45,780 bases of DNA from Burkholderiaceae bacterium (GTDB taxonomy: Bacteria; Pseudomonadota; Gammaproteobacteria; Burkholderiales; Burkholderiaceae_B), in contig JAMNXR010000020.1 in NCBI GenBank assembly GCA_023653055.1, forward strand, positions 1 to 45,780, read 5' to 3'. Below are positions 28,412-40,594 of this stretch, one piece after another. A program made the position numbers and the translations under genes. Below the pieces are notes generated by a model. It was not told the origin of the DNA and did no database searches. It saw only the letters and a list, made by a program, of their open reading frames with translations. Position 1 is the stretch's first letter, and each line of letters opens with the position of its first letter.

Positions 28412-29128
28412 TCAGGGCCGAATTTCAATCGGGATGCAGAGCTGGTAACCGACACCCCAGACGGCTTTCAGCGCAGGCTCGGCGCCTTCCCCTGACATGC
28501 CTGCAAGTTTTTTGCGTAACCGACTCACAAGACTTTCAAGTGCACGCTTGCCGATGTCCTCAACATCCGGACGCTGACTCAGCATTTCACAAATCACTTC
28601 AGTTTCGAGAATGTAAGAGGATGCTTGTGTCAAACCTACCAAAAGAGTTTTTTCGCTGTTCGTCAAAAAAACTTTCACATCCGAGTACGGACTGATAATC
28701 GAACGATCCTGCAGGCTAATCACCCAACTCAGTGCATTTTTATTGAGCAATCTTGCGCGCCGATACATACTCATCAACGCAGCGGTAAGTTCCTCTGGTG
28801 CCACGGGTTTACTCAGGTAGATATCCGCTCCCGCCTCATAACCTTTGAGACGATCCGGGATCGCGGCCCGAGCGGTCAACATAATGATGCCGATACTTGG
28901 GATGCTGACACGCAGTCTACGTGCAATCGAAATGCCGTCCTCTCCCGGCAAGCTGAGATCGAGCACAAGCGCATCAATCGGCTCGGTAATCAACAAGTCA
29001 TCGAGCGAGCGCCCACTATTGACCGCAAATACTAAAAATCCTTTCTGCTTAAGATGAAAGTGGATTTCCTTGCGGAGCAAGGCATCATCTTCGACTAGCG
29101 CCACCCGCATCGGAACAACCGGAAACAT
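28412..29128 (-). CDS. Response regulator with winged-helix output domain
   Basis: A 238-residue OmpR/PhoB-like transcription regulator. The receiver domain begins MRVALVEDDALLR, has the phospho-acceptor Asp in DALVLDLSLPGEDG (about residue 57 of this form), and Thr and Lys in IIMLTARA and YLSKPV. A winged-helix DNA-binding domain follows (about 140-238, with RALESLVSRLRKKL and WGVGYQL). The frame continues to ATG 29194, which overlaps the kinase stop as ATGA and would add 22 residues. I prefer ATG 29128 because GAGAGGAAG lies eight bases upstream. It is the partner of the adjoining histidine kinase. Confidence 0.88.
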   Translation of the reverse strand: MFPVVPMRVALVEDDALLRKEIHFHLKQKGFLVFAVNSGRSLDDLLITEPIDALVLDLSLPGEDGISIARRLRVSIPSIGIIMLTARAAIPDRLKGYEAGADIYLSKPVAPEELTAALMSMYRRARLLNKNALSWVISLQDRSIISPYSDVKVFLTNSEKTLLVGLTQASSYILETEVICEMLSQRPDVEDIGKRALESLVSRLRKKLAGMSGEGAEPALKAVWGVGYQLCIPIEIRP

Positions 29129-29190
29129 ACTGACAACTTCCTCTCCGGTTGTTGCGGTCTGAAACGAAACGAGATTTGAAAAATTTTGAT

Positions 29191-31152
29191 TCATCGTTTG
29201 AGCTCAACCGTAAAGTTAACTTGATGATCCTTGTAATCGAATCGGATCGTTCCCCCAATAATTTTGCACAGCGCTTTCACAAGATACAACCCCAGGCCAG
29301 TCCCTGATTTGTCATGTGCATAAGGTCCGCGATAGTAACGCGTAAACAAGCCGTCAGGATCAGGGGCATCATTGTCACCAACCGTATTGCTGACCCGTAA
29401 AATAAAACGTGAGGAATACGTAGTCACTGAAGAATCATCAAAAAGTTCCAGCAAAATTCGGCTGCCAGACTGAGAGTATTTGGTCGCATTGTCCAATAAA
29501 TTAGCCAACACAATTGCAAATAAATTAGGGTCAGATCTCAACATGAAGGACGATGACGGCATCCACAAATCAATCCGCTCAACCTCAGCCTCAGGCAAGC
29601 TAGCTAACATCGCCCGCACAACCTCACCTACATCAAAGTTCTCAAACTTAGGTGCAAAGCCTTTTTGATCAAGTTGATCCACCTGAACACAGCGCTCAAT
29701 CACAGTGTTCATGTTACCAATGGCCTGAATCATGCTGTCAATGCGGTCTGTCGAGTCTGCAGACTGCTCGGAAGTTCGTGTTTGTAAACTGCTCCTGAGT
29801 GAACCTGCAGCCATTCTCATCGTTGCAAGCGGATTTTTTAATTCATGTGTCAACATATCAATCAACATACTACGTTCTTTGATCTGTTCAGTTTCAAGCT
29901 GATTACGCGCGCGCATGAACTGTAACTCTTGCATTTCACGATCATACGTCTCGCGGCGCTGTGTGACGTCGCTCAGCACCATGATTGAAAGTATAAAAGC
30001 AATGATCAAGCCGCCCCAATTACCGGGCAATGAGACAAGGTTGGGATGCACCCATCCAAGCAAGGGCAAAATATCCATCCAAATGAGCACACCCATTAAC
30101 AGTACACCGCCCCCGATCAGCCAGCGGTGAAAAGCGGGCATCTTTCTACACCATGGCAATGCAGCCACCAAAACCAGGGGCAATAACGTTGCAATTAAAA
30201 AATTGAAGTTGAGGGCTAGCATTGTGAGGTAATCAAGCTTGAGCGCTAAAAGCTCAAGACAAAGGACAGCAATCAAACCCTTAATGTAATAGCTATACCA
30301 GCGTGGAGGTTCATACTGCTTGAGTAATTCGCTGGTGATCCATAACGACGTCATCAGTCTAAAGATATACAACGTATTAAAGGCAAGATTATCAAGCCAA
30401 ATATACTGTTCAAAAAAGAGATCCGCTAATATGCCTGCGCCAGAAAGTGTAAAAAGAAGCGTCACAATCTGAGAAAAAAACAAAACTCCAACAATAGATT
30501 GGCGCGTCCTGATGTAATAGATCAGGGCCCAAAAGACGATGGCAAGGATCACGCCAGCCTCAAGACCCAAGTTGCGCTGCTGTTTCACCATCAGATCCGA
30601 GAGGGCATCGGGCTGCATCACCTGAGTGTTCAGAAAAAAACCATTGATTGTATCGATGCGCAGATAAAAATAATTATTAACACCTGCATGTACCGTGACA
30701 GGAAAACAATACGTATTGTCTGCGCAGGTATTTTGCGTAACGGGAAAATGATCCCCCGCCGAGCGACTACTCCATACACCGTCTTTTTCTTCAAAAAGTT
30801 GTATGTGACGGATGTAATGGGGCCCCACACGCAAAACGACCTGCTCTTGACCATGGGCAGGCGCTTGCACGAGCAACCTCAACCACCTGACCGTCGGCGT
30901 CAATCCCCGATTTAAAACGACCCCAAACGGTTGATAATCTTGTGTGACAGCCTGCTGAATGGTGAGTGAACCTGGACTAGGCTCAATGTAAAGACCACGT
31001 TCAATAATCCAATCTTTGTCGGGGTTAGCCTGCACACTCAAGCTGAAGGCTGTGAGCAACACCCATAGACATGCACGCAAAAAGTGCATGCAGTACGCAA
31101 CATGGGCGCTACCCGCATCGCTTACCTCGCAAGCTTTGCGCGCAATTGACAT
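29191..31152 (-). CDS. 7TMR-DISM sensor histidine kinase
   Basis: A 653-residue membrane sensor kinase. An N-terminal hydrophobic export segment (about 22-42, ending SVQA) precedes a periplasmic 7TMR-DISMED2-like domain (about 48-185). Seven membrane segments follow (about 197-395), then a short coiled coil. The HisKA domain has the phospho-acceptor His near 432 in MLTHELKNPLATMR, and the HATPase domain has NLLDNATKYS and SGTGLGLYLVKAL. It likely senses an extracytoplasmic ligand, perhaps a carbohydrate-like or small metabolite; the ligand is unknown. Its ATG lies two bases after the aminotransferase stop (TAAGCATG), which implies translational coupling. It phosphorylates the downstream regulator by inference. 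Confidence 0.9.
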   Translation of the reverse strand: MSIARKACEVSDAGSAHVAYCMHFLRACLWVLLTAFSLSVQANPDKDWIIERGLYIEPSPGSLTIQQAVTQDYQPFGVVLNRGLTPTVRWLRLLVQAPAHGQEQVVLRVGPHYIRHIQLFEEKDGVWSSRSAGDHFPVTQNTCADNTYCFPVTVHAGVNNYFYLRIDTINGFFLNTQVMQPDALSDLMVKQQRNLGLEAGVILAIVFWALIYYIRTRQSIVGVLFFSQIVTLLFTLSGAGILADLFFEQYIWLDNLAFNTLYIFRLMTSLWITSELLKQYEPPRWYSYYIKGLIAVLCLELLALKLDYLTMLALNFNFLIATLLPLVLVAALPWCRKMPAFHRWLIGGGVLLMGVLIWMDILPLLGWVHPNLVSLPGNWGGLIIAFILSIMVLSDVTQRRETYDREMQELQFMRARNQLETEQIKERSMLIDMLTHELKNPLATMRMAAGSLRSSLQTRTSEQSADSTDRIDSMIQAIGNMNTVIERCVQVDQLDQKGFAPKFENFDVGEVVRAMLASLPEAEVERIDLWMPSSSFMLRSDPNLFAIVLANLLDNATKYSQSGSRILLELFDDSSVTTYSSRFILRVSNTVGDNDAPDPDGLFTRYYRGPYAHDKSGTGLGLYLVKALCKIIGGTIRFDYKDHQVNFTVELKR

Positions 31153-31154
31153 GC

Positions 31155-32363
31155 TTAACCTGCGTGCTTGGATAGGTACTCTACAGCGCTGCGCACGCCG
31201 CGGTCACCCACCTCGATACCGAGTGACTGCATGGAGGCCTCGACGCCTGCGATACAGCCCAAGATCATCGCTGGGTTGAGATCACCCAAGTGACCAATGC
31301 GGAACACGCGACCTGCGAACGGCCCCAACCCACCTGCCACCATCACCTGAAACTTTTCGCGCGCAGTCTTGCGTATCAGCTCAGGGTCGATGCCTGGCTT
31401 GACCACAATCGCTGTCACCGAATCCGAGCGTGCCTCAGACACTTTGCAGAGGAAATCTAAATTGCCTGCTTGAGACCAAGACTGTACCGCCGCGCGAACA
31501 GCACCGGCTAGCGCACGATGGCGCGTATACACCTGTTCGACGCCTTCACGCGCTAACAACTCAAATGCGGCTTCCATACCAAACAGCAGGTTTTGAGGCG
31601 CAGTGCCACAAAAACGACTGTAAGAAGGACCTTTCCGTCGGCGTAACCAATCCCAATAAAAGCGCTGTGAAGGATTTTTTTCACATACCTGCATGGCGCG
31701 CGCATCCGCCACACAAAATCCTACGCCAGGCGGCACCATCAAACCTTTTTGGGAGGCGCCGATCACAGCATTGACACCCCACTGATCCATTTCAAATGGG
31801 ATCGCACCCAAAGAGGCCACGACATCCACCACAAACAGCGCAGGATGTCCGGTGGCATCAATCGCGCGGCGCAGAGCCGGAATATCACTGGTCGTACTGC
31901 TCGCCGTATCAGTATGCACCGTAAAAACTGCCACAATCTCATGCTGGGTATCCGCACGCAGAATCTGGGCAACGGCCTCAGGATCAATCGGGTAGCCTTC
32001 GTGAAAGGGCGTACGCAAAACAATCGCGCCCATCGCCTCAGCCATGATGGCCCAAGACTCTGAGAAATGACCTGTACCAGGAACTAATACCTTTTGTCCG
32101 GGCGCAAGCAGATTGACGATCATGGCTTCCCAGGCGCCGTGACCATTCGCTGCGTAAAAAAATACATCAGCTGCTTGAGTCTTCAGAAGTTTCTTTAAAC
32201 CTGACTCACACGCGTCGACACAGGCGTCCACACGCGGATCTCCCATATCCATGGGCTGCTTGGTCATCGCATCCAGCACCGCTTTAGGAACATTTGATGG
32301 GCCGGGCGAATGAAGCAAACGCACACCAGGAAAATAAGGAAACGCAGCTGCAGAAGAGGTCAT
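31155..32363 (-). CDS. Class V PLP aminotransferase (serine/alanine-glyoxylate type)
   Basis: A 402-residue fold-type I PLP enzyme. The N-terminal LHSPGPSNVPKAVLDAM and MGDPR, the FYAANGHGAWEA segment and the PLP-binding Lys near residue 204 (ASQKGLMVPPGVGF) identify the serine-glyoxylate/alanine-glyoxylate aminotransferase group. It would move an amino group between serine, alanine or aspartate and glyoxylate or a related oxoacid; the exact substrates cannot be read. The start is ATG 32363 with AAGGA seven bases upstream; a TTG two codons earlier is also in frame. The stop is two bases from the histidine kinase ATG, so enzyme, sensor and regulator form one unit. Confidence 0.9.
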   Translation of the reverse strand: MTSSAAAFPYFPGVRLLHSPGPSNVPKAVLDAMTKQPMDMGDPRVDACVDACESGLKKLLKTQAADVFFYAANGHGAWEAMIVNLLAPGQKVLVPGTGHFSESWAIMAEAMGAIVLRTPFHEGYPIDPEAVAQILRADTQHEIVAVFTVHTDTASSTTSDIPALRRAIDATGHPALFVVDVVASLGAIPFEMDQWGVNAVIGASQKGLMVPPGVGFCVADARAMQVCEKNPSQRFYWDWLRRRKGPSYSRFCGTAPQNLLFGMEAAFELLAREGVEQVYTRHRALAGAVRAAVQSWSQAGNLDFLCKVSEARSDSVTAIVVKPGIDPELIRKTAREKFQVMVAGGLGPFAGRVFRIGHLGDLNPAMILGCIAGVEASMQSLGIEVGDRGVRSAVEYLSKHAG

Positions 32364-32498
32364 ATCCAATCCTTGTGAAAGTGCTTAGATTCTAACCTGT
32401 CGACATCCCTAGGCGCATGTCCGAATCGACATCGGGTACCAAGAACACCACACTTTGAAGACTTTTTTTGAGACGTCTCTCTTTGCAGACCCAGGCAA

Positions 32499-33074
32499 AT
32501 GCACAAACACCATTTCTTTAAGTTTTTTCGCCCTGTACAGATTCGCAAACAACGCGGCGCAGCAATCGCCGAGACACTGATGGCGCTCCTGCCAATCCTG
32601 TTGCTGGCTAGCCTGTGTATCGAACTCGCCCGCGGTTACCAGGTTCGTCATCTGCTCATCCTGTCTCTACAGCAGGCCGCCCGAGTCGCTGCTGTCCACC
32701 ATGCTGCGCCGCAGGCCTGGCAGCCAGTCTTGCGCGAGGCACTCGCCACGCTCTTTGCACCTGCTGGGCAATATGCTTCTCCCCAGGCGCGCAGAGACGC
32801 GACCTGCGAAGCGTTTAAACAGGCGTTTCGTATGCCATGCTGGCATGCCGTGGCGCTACCCTCTCCGCCTGAAACCATTCATTTACGTCTGATCTATTTG
32901 CACAGCCCGATTCAAGACTGGCTCAGATTCTTGCTACAAAAAATTGTCGGTCTTAGCACCGCATTCGAACAAACCGCGGGACCGCAACGCCCGCTTGAAA
33001 GAGAGGCTTGGCGACTGGGTTTGATTCCTATGGTGGTCGAATATCGGGTAATCAGGCATCGCAGTACCTACTGA
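32499..33074 (+). CDS. TadE-like pseudopilin-type membrane protein
   Basis: A 191-residue protein with one N-terminal membrane helix. The basic leader and the QRGAAIAETLMALLPILLLASLCIELARG-type region (helix about 19-45) strongly resemble TadE/TadG-like proteins, whose RGAxxVEfa helix begins this way. The rest is soluble, with two cysteines (about 108 and 118). No tad secretion or other pilus genes are nearby, so it is an orphan. Function is unknown; it may be exported or remain anchored in the inner membrane. It stands alone on the plus strand between two minus-strand operons, with its stop 17 bases from that of ftsB. Confidence 0.65.
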   Translation: MHKHHFFKFFRPVQIRKQRGAAIAETLMALLPILLLASLCIELARGYQVRHLLILSLQQAARVAAVHHAAPQAWQPVLREALATLFAPAGQYASPQARRDATCEAFKQAFRMPCWHAVALPSPPETIHLRLIYLHSPIQDWLRFLLQKIVGLSTAFEQTAGPQRPLEREAWRLGLIPMVVEYRVIRHRSTY

Positions 33075-33091
33075 CCGGAGCAGTAAGTCAC

Positions 33092-33460
33092 TCAGCGTGG
33101 CGGTGGTTTTGTCGCTGGAGAGGCAGCGGAAGGTAACGTAGGCTTTGCAGGCGGTTTTGTCGCGGGCTTGAGCTCAGGCGCTTGGACGCCAGGTGGCAAG
33201 ACTTGAACAAACACCTCACCCTGCCGCATCATGCTCAATTCGCTGCGCGCGCGCTCCTCAGAGGCCTCAGTACCGGAGCGCAGATCTTCGACTTCGGCCG
33301 CAAGGGCCTTGTTACGCGCGGTGAGTCCCTCATTGATCATGCGTTGATCCGTGACTTGCGCCTGCATATCCCACACAGAAAACCATCCCCCCCGACCCAT
33401 CCACAAGGGATATTGGATCAGCGCGACGAGTGCAACAATCACGATTAACAATAGACGCAT
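33092..33460 (-). CDS. ftsB: Cell division protein FtsB
   Basis: A 122-residue bitopic divisome protein. A membrane helix spans about 2-21 (LLLIVIVALVALIQYPLW), then a coiled coil (about 30-70) and the RSELSMMRQGEVFVQVL motif typical of FtsB/DivIC. The Pro/Lys/Ala-rich tail after residue about 88 makes it longer than the E. coli protein (103). It forms the FtsQBL complex with FtsL and FtsQ at the septum. It is last in the pyrG-kdsA-eno-ftsB run, 48 bases after eno, an order common in Gram-negatives. Confidence 0.92.
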   Translation of the reverse strand: MRLLLIVIVALVALIQYPLWMGRGGWFSVWDMQAQVTDQRMINEGLTARNKALAAEVEDLRSGTEASEERARSELSMMRQGEVFVQVLPPGVQAPELKPATKPPAKPTLPSAASPATKPPPR

Positions 33461-33508
33461 GACACCTTTTTTGCACGGGGACGGCGCAGTGCCGCCCCGG
33501 CAGGTTGA

Positions 33509-34825
<1,317 letters not shown>

Positions 34826-35676
34826 TTACGTAAATTGTGACTCGATAAAACCATGCCGCTTGACGACACGATCGAGTTCAACCAGGGTGATGAGCAAGTT
34901 TTTCATTTGACCAAGCGGCACTGCATTGGGTCCATCGGACATTGCCTGCGCGGGATTCGGATGGGTTTCCATAAAGAGGCCAGCAATACCGGCCGCCACC
35001 GCAGCACGCGCCAAGACAGGCACAAACTCTCTCTGCCCACCTGAGGAAGTGCCCTGCCCACCGGGCAACTGCACCGAATGCGTCGCATCAAACACAACAG
35101 GACATTGTGTTTCACGCATGATCGCAAGCGAGCGCATGTCAGAAACAAGGTTGTTATAGCCAAATGACACACCGCGCTCACAAACCATGATGTCCTCGGC
35201 CACACCCGCTTGTCGCGCGGCGTGGCGTGCTTTGTTGACGACCTGCAACATGTCATGAGGGGCGAGAAACTGGCCTTTTTTAATATTGACGGGCTTGCCA
35301 CTTGCGGCACAGGCTTCAATAAAGTCCGTTTGTCGACAGAGAAAAGCAGGCGTTTGCAACACGTCAACCACTGCGGCCACTGCGTTGACCTGATCCTTGT
35401 CGTGCACATCCGTCAGGACAGGCACGTTAAGCTCAGCACGCACATCCGCCAAAATCTGCAAGCCTTCATCCATGCCTGGGCCACGGTAAGACGTCCCAGA
35501 ACTGCGATTCGCTTTGTCAAACGAGCTTTTGTAAATAAACGGAATGCCAAGCGCAGACGTGATCTCTTTTAGCTGACCGGCTGTATCGAATGCCATTTGA
35601 CGTGACTCAATGACACACGGGCCCGCAATCAGGAAAAAGGGCTTGTCCAGGCCAATATCGAATCCGCACAGCTTCA

Positions 35677-35677
<1 letters not shown>
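34826..35677 (-). CDS. kdsA: 3-deoxy-8-phosphooctulonate synthase (metal-dependent class)
   Basis: A 283-residue enzyme that joins arabinose-5-phosphate and PEP to make KDO-8-phosphate for lipopolysaccharide. The motif [12 protein letters not shown] puts a Cys at residue 21, where E. coli KdsA has Asn. This is the mark of the metal-dependent (Aquifex-like) class. [18 protein letters not shown] is conserved. The later [14 protein letters not shown] and [11 protein letters not shown] with His, plus METHPNP, supply the other ligands. Its ATG shares an A with the pyrG stop (TGATG), so translation is coupled. Confidence 0.96.
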
Positions 35678-37352
<1,675 letters not shown>

Positions 37353-37367
37353 ATGCGGGAAATTTGG

Positions 37368-37373
37368 ATTATA
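37368..37373 (-). promoter_or_regulatory. Putative pyrG promoter -10 box
   Basis: A consensus TATAAT on the minus strand lies 42 bases upstream of the pyrG ATG. The -35 region is weak (TCCGCA/TTCCGC). It overlaps the area next to a short GCGG-N5-CCGC dyad at about 37392-37404. Transcription would begin near 37361, about nine bases before the leader hairpin. Confidence 0.45.
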
Positions 37374-37450
37374 GCTGCCTGACTCAGTTTTGCGGAAAAC
37401 CCGCATAGATTTATCAACAAAATTTCGCTTTCATCGCGATAAAGAGGTTT

Positions 37451-39259
37451 TTAGGCGAGCGGCTCGGTTCGGTGCAATAACCACTCCAGCGCTGAGCCTG
37501 ATACTTTTGGAGCTAGACGCCTGCGAACCTCTGCGTGATAAGCATTGAGCCAGTCAATTTCATCCTGTCTGAGCTGCTTAAGCTGGATACAACGTGTATC
37601 GATTGGACAAAGCGTCAGCGTTTCAAATTCCAAAAACTCGCCAAACTCGGACGCTCCTGCCGACACATTCGCCACCAAATTTTCGATCCGAATGCCCCAA
37701 CGACCCGGACGATAAAGCCCTGGCTCGTTTGAGGTGATCATGCCTGGCTGCATGGCAGTTTGAGGACCTGGTGCCGCGCGATATGAGATGACTTGCGGCC
37801 CCTCATGCACATTTAGGTAATACCCCACACCATGCCCCGTCCCGTGCCCGTACTCTGCGAGCCGCGCCCACAAGGGCGCACGGGCAACGGCATCCAGCAT
37901 CGGAGACGCCACGCCGCGCGGAAATCTCAGTCGAGAAAGCGCAATCATGGCTTGTAGTACCGCCGTATAGTCGTCTTTTTGGGCGGCACTTGGCTGTCCA
38001 ACAGGGACCACGCGCGTAATATCCGTGGTACCTCCCACGTACTGACCGCCAGAGTCAATCAGGAGCAAGCCATCTCCCGCAATGGACGCAAAAGACTCTG
38101 GGGTGGCACGATAGTGCGGCATCGCCCCATTGCTGTTATAGGCGGCAATCGTGCCAAAACTGCGTGAAATAAACCCCGGTTGCTGACTCCGCTGCGCAGT
38201 GATCTGGTCGTCGACCATTAACTCACTCAGTGGAACCACATCACAACGCGCGATCGCATCTTCAAGCCAGACAAAAAATGCGCACAAGGCTGCGCCATCG
38301 TCCTCCATCACACGACGCACATGATTCAGCTCAAAGGCTGTTTTTTGCGATTTAAAAAATGTGCTCGGATTGATCGCGCGCACTAACTGACAAGACACGC
38401 GATCAATCAAGGCACAGGTTGTGCGCGCCGGGTCAAACAACAGACGCGACGCAGCTGGCAGCGCGGCGAGTGTCTGAGCAGCCTCGTGATAGGGGCGTAC
38501 TTCAATGCCGTCGCCAACCAACAGCTGTGCCAGGGTGGCATCCACTTTTTCGGGCAATACAAACAGCAAGACTTGCTCGGGCCCAATCAGAACATGCGCC
38601 AAAAACACAGGATTGAAACTCACATCCGCACCGCGACAATTTAGCAACCATGCAATGTCGTCCACGGTTGAAATAAGGTGCCACTGCGCACCCCGCTCCG
38701 CCATCTCGGCACGCACGCGGGCAAGCTTTTCCTGACGTGATTGACCTGCGTATTCAACCGGCAGCTCACGGATGGGCGCTGTCGGCAACGCAGGGCGATC
38801 CAACCAACACTGGCCCGGCAGGTCTAAGGATAAGTCGAGCTTGATCGCACGTGCGGCCAACTGCTCTTGCAACGCCTCACGCGCAGCCAAACCAAGCGCA
38901 CGACCGTCTACCGCCACCACACCGCCACTTTTGACATTTGCCCCCAACCAAGCAGCATGGGCAGGGTCCGTCGCCACACCAATTTTCATCAGCGTCACTG
39001 GGGATCCCGCGAGTTCGGCCTCAGCCTGCACCCAATAACGACTATCCACCCAAATACCCGCAAAGTCTTGTGTCACGACGACCGTACCCACCGAGCCGGT
39101 AAACCCCGTCAGCCAGGGCCTGATTTGCCAATAAGCCGGCAAGTATTCGGACAGATGGGGGTCTGCTGAAGGAATCAGACAGGCATCAATATGCGCCTGC
39201 TGCATGCTTGCTCGCAGTGCCGCAAGCGCCTCAATTGGACTAAGAGCGGGAGTGTTCAT
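37451..39259 (-). CDS. Aminopeptidase P family metallopeptidase (long, XPNPEP-like form)
   Basis: A 602-residue M24B peptidase that removes an N-terminal residue ahead of proline. It has three parts: two creatinase-like N-terminal domains (about 1-300) and a C-terminal pita-bread catalytic domain. The two-metal ligands are seen as two Asp in LIDSGGQYVGGTTDITRV, His in GHGTGHGVGYYLNVHEGP, Glu in SNEPGLYRPG and Glu in GIRIENLV. It is the long form, unlike the 440-residue E. coli PepP. The frame opens at 39316, but ATG 39259 (MNTPALSPIEALAAL) avoids overlap with dedA and leaves a 13-base gap. Last gene of the thioesterase-scoAB-dedA run. Confidence 0.93.
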   Translation of the reverse strand: MNTPALSPIEALAALRASMQQAHIDACLIPSADPHLSEYLPAYWQIRPWLTGFTGSVGTVVVTQDFAGIWVDSRYWVQAEAELAGSPVTLMKIGVATDPAHAAWLGANVKSGGVVAVDGRALGLAAREALQEQLAARAIKLDLSLDLPGQCWLDRPALPTAPIRELPVEYAGQSRQEKLARVRAEMAERGAQWHLISTVDDIAWLLNCRGADVSFNPVFLAHVLIGPEQVLLFVLPEKVDATLAQLLVGDGIEVRPYHEAAQTLAALPAASRLLFDPARTTCALIDRVSCQLVRAINPSTFFKSQKTAFELNHVRRVMEDDGAALCAFFVWLEDAIARCDVVPLSELMVDDQITAQRSQQPGFISRSFGTIAAYNSNGAMPHYRATPESFASIAGDGLLLIDSGGQYVGGTTDITRVVPVGQPSAAQKDDYTAVLQAMIALSRLRFPRGVASPMLDAVARAPLWARLAEYGHGTGHGVGYYLNVHEGPQVISYRAAPGPQTAMQPGMITSNEPGLYRPGRWGIRIENLVANVSAGASEFGEFLEFETLTLCPIDTRCIQLKQLRQDEIDWLNAYHAEVRRRLAPKVSGSALEWLLHRTEPLA

Positions 39260-39272
39260 CGCTGACTGGGAG

Positions 39273-39917
39273 TTAGAGAGCCTTGGGTTTAACAAACTTT
39301 GCACGCAGCACAGCAATCACGCCTGGCAGCAAAGAAACAATGATGATGCCTAAAATCACGGCGGTCAGATTGTCACGTACGAAAGGCAAGTTTCCGAACC
39401 AATACCCTGCTGCCGTGAGCGACACGACCCACAGAATGCCGCCAGAAACGTTGTAGAAGAAAAACTTTTGGGGCACCATTTTGGCAAAACCTGCCACGAA
39501 GGGCGCCATCGTGCGTGCAATCGGCAAAAACCGCGCAATGACGATGGTCTGTCCGCCGTAGCGGTCAAAGAAGCCTTGGGTATACGCCAGTCTCGCAGGA
39601 TTAATCAATCTTGTCCGCGCAATTAGCGCTTTGCCAAACCAGCGTCCCACAGAGTAATTTACCGCATCCCCCACAATCGCAGCCGTTGTTAACAACAACA
39701 TCAGCAACGGTAGGTCCATTTTGCCCATGGCACAAATCGCGCCCGCGACAAACAGTAACGAATCGCCAGGTAACAAGCTGGCAAACACCAAACCGGTTTC
39801 AGCAAAAATAATGGCGACTAACAATACGTAGATCCAGGCACCATGCTGCTCAATAAACTGCAGCATCGTGCGATCGATATGCATCATCATATCGATCGCC
39901 ATCGAGAGAAAATCCAT
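39273..39917 (-). CDS. DedA-family membrane protein
   Basis: A 214-residue DedA/SNARE-associated (VTT domain) inner-membrane protein. Family motifs are FAETGLVFASLLPGDSLLF (about 39-57), GDAVNYSVGRWFGKAL (about 83-98) and FLPIARTMAPFVAGFAKM (about 128-146). It has four or five membrane segments. DedA proteins are linked to lipid flipping (undecaprenyl phosphate or phosphatidylethanolamine), membrane potential and drug tolerance. I use ATG 39917; a GTG one codon upstream is also possible. It follows the CoA-transferase B gene by nine bases. Confidence 0.93.
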   Translation of the reverse strand: MDFLSMAIDMMMHIDRTMLQFIEQHGAWIYVLLVAIIFAETGLVFASLLPGDSLLFVAGAICAMGKMDLPLLMLLLTTAAIVGDAVNYSVGRWFGKALIARTRLINPARLAYTQGFFDRYGGQTIVIARFLPIARTMAPFVAGFAKMVPQKFFFYNVSGGILWVVSLTAAGYWFGNLPFVRDNLTAVILGIIIVSLLPGVIAVLRAKFVKPKAL

Positions 39918-39926
39918 CACGCCGAA

Positions 39927-40583
39927 TTATCCTTTGAGCGCTGAAACATCCAGCTTGGCAGACGTCTTGGACTGAATTTCCTCAACGGTCACACCAGGTG
40001 CCAGTTCAAGCAGCTTGAGACCGTTTGGCGTGACTTCCATCACACCTAAATCAGTAATCACCATGTCAATGACACCTACACCGGTCAAAGGCAAGGTGCA
40101 CTTCGGTAACAGTTTGAGGTCCGTTGTCCCATCTTTTTTGTGCGCAACATGCTCCATCAGCACAATCACGCGGCCAACGCCCGCGACCAAGTCCATCGCG
40201 CCGCCCATGCCCTTGACCATTTTTCCTGGAATCATCCAATTGGCCAGATCGCCAGTCTCTGACACCTGCATCGCGCCCAAAATGGCGAGATTGATCTTGC
40301 CCGCGCGGATCATGCCAAATGATTCTGCAGAGGAAAAAATCGCTGAACCCGGCAACGTAGTGACCGTCTGCTTGCCTGCATTGATCAAGTCAGGATCCAC
40401 TTCACTGTCAAGCGGATGAGGCCCAATCCCGAGCAAACCATTTTCCGACTGCAGCCAGACTTCCATATGGTCCGGTACATGGTTGGCTACCATGGTGGGC
40501 AAGCCAATTCCCAAGTTCACGTAAAAACCGTCTTTCAATTCACGCGCTGCACGCGCGGCCATTTCATCACGAGTCCATGCCAT
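39927..40583 (-). CDS. scoB: 3-oxoacid CoA-transferase subunit B
   Basis: A 218-residue beta subunit of a succinyl-CoA:3-ketoacid-type CoA-transferase. The active-site glutamate, which forms the glutamyl-CoA intermediate, lies in [13 protein letters not shown] (Glu near residue 47). Other family stretches are [40 protein letters not shown] and [13 protein letters not shown]. With subunit A it would move CoA between succinyl-CoA and acetoacetate or another oxoacid. GGAG precedes ATG 40583; the A subunit gene ends 11 bases upstream. AtoA or PcaJ-like substrates are alternatives. Confidence 0.94.
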   Translation of the reverse strand: MAWTRDEMAARAARELKDGFYVNLGIGLPTMVANHVPDHMEVWLQSENGLLGIGPHPLDSEVDPDLINAGKQTVTTLPGSAIFSSAESFGMIRAGKINLAILGAMQVSETGDLANWMIPGKMVKGMGGAMDLVAGVGRVIVLMEHVAHKKDGTTDLKLLPKCTLPLTGVGVIDMVITDLGVMEVTPNGLKLLELAPGVTVEEIQSKTSAKLDVSALKG

Positions 40584-40594
40584 CTTTGTTCTCC

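Noticed and set aside
33477..33498. GC-rich hairpin GGGGACGGC-GCAGT-GCCGCCCC between eno and ftsB, considered as a terminator
   Set aside because: In the direction of transcription it is followed by GTGCAAAAAAGG and not by a T-run, and ftsB starts right after it. It may be a processing or stability stem.
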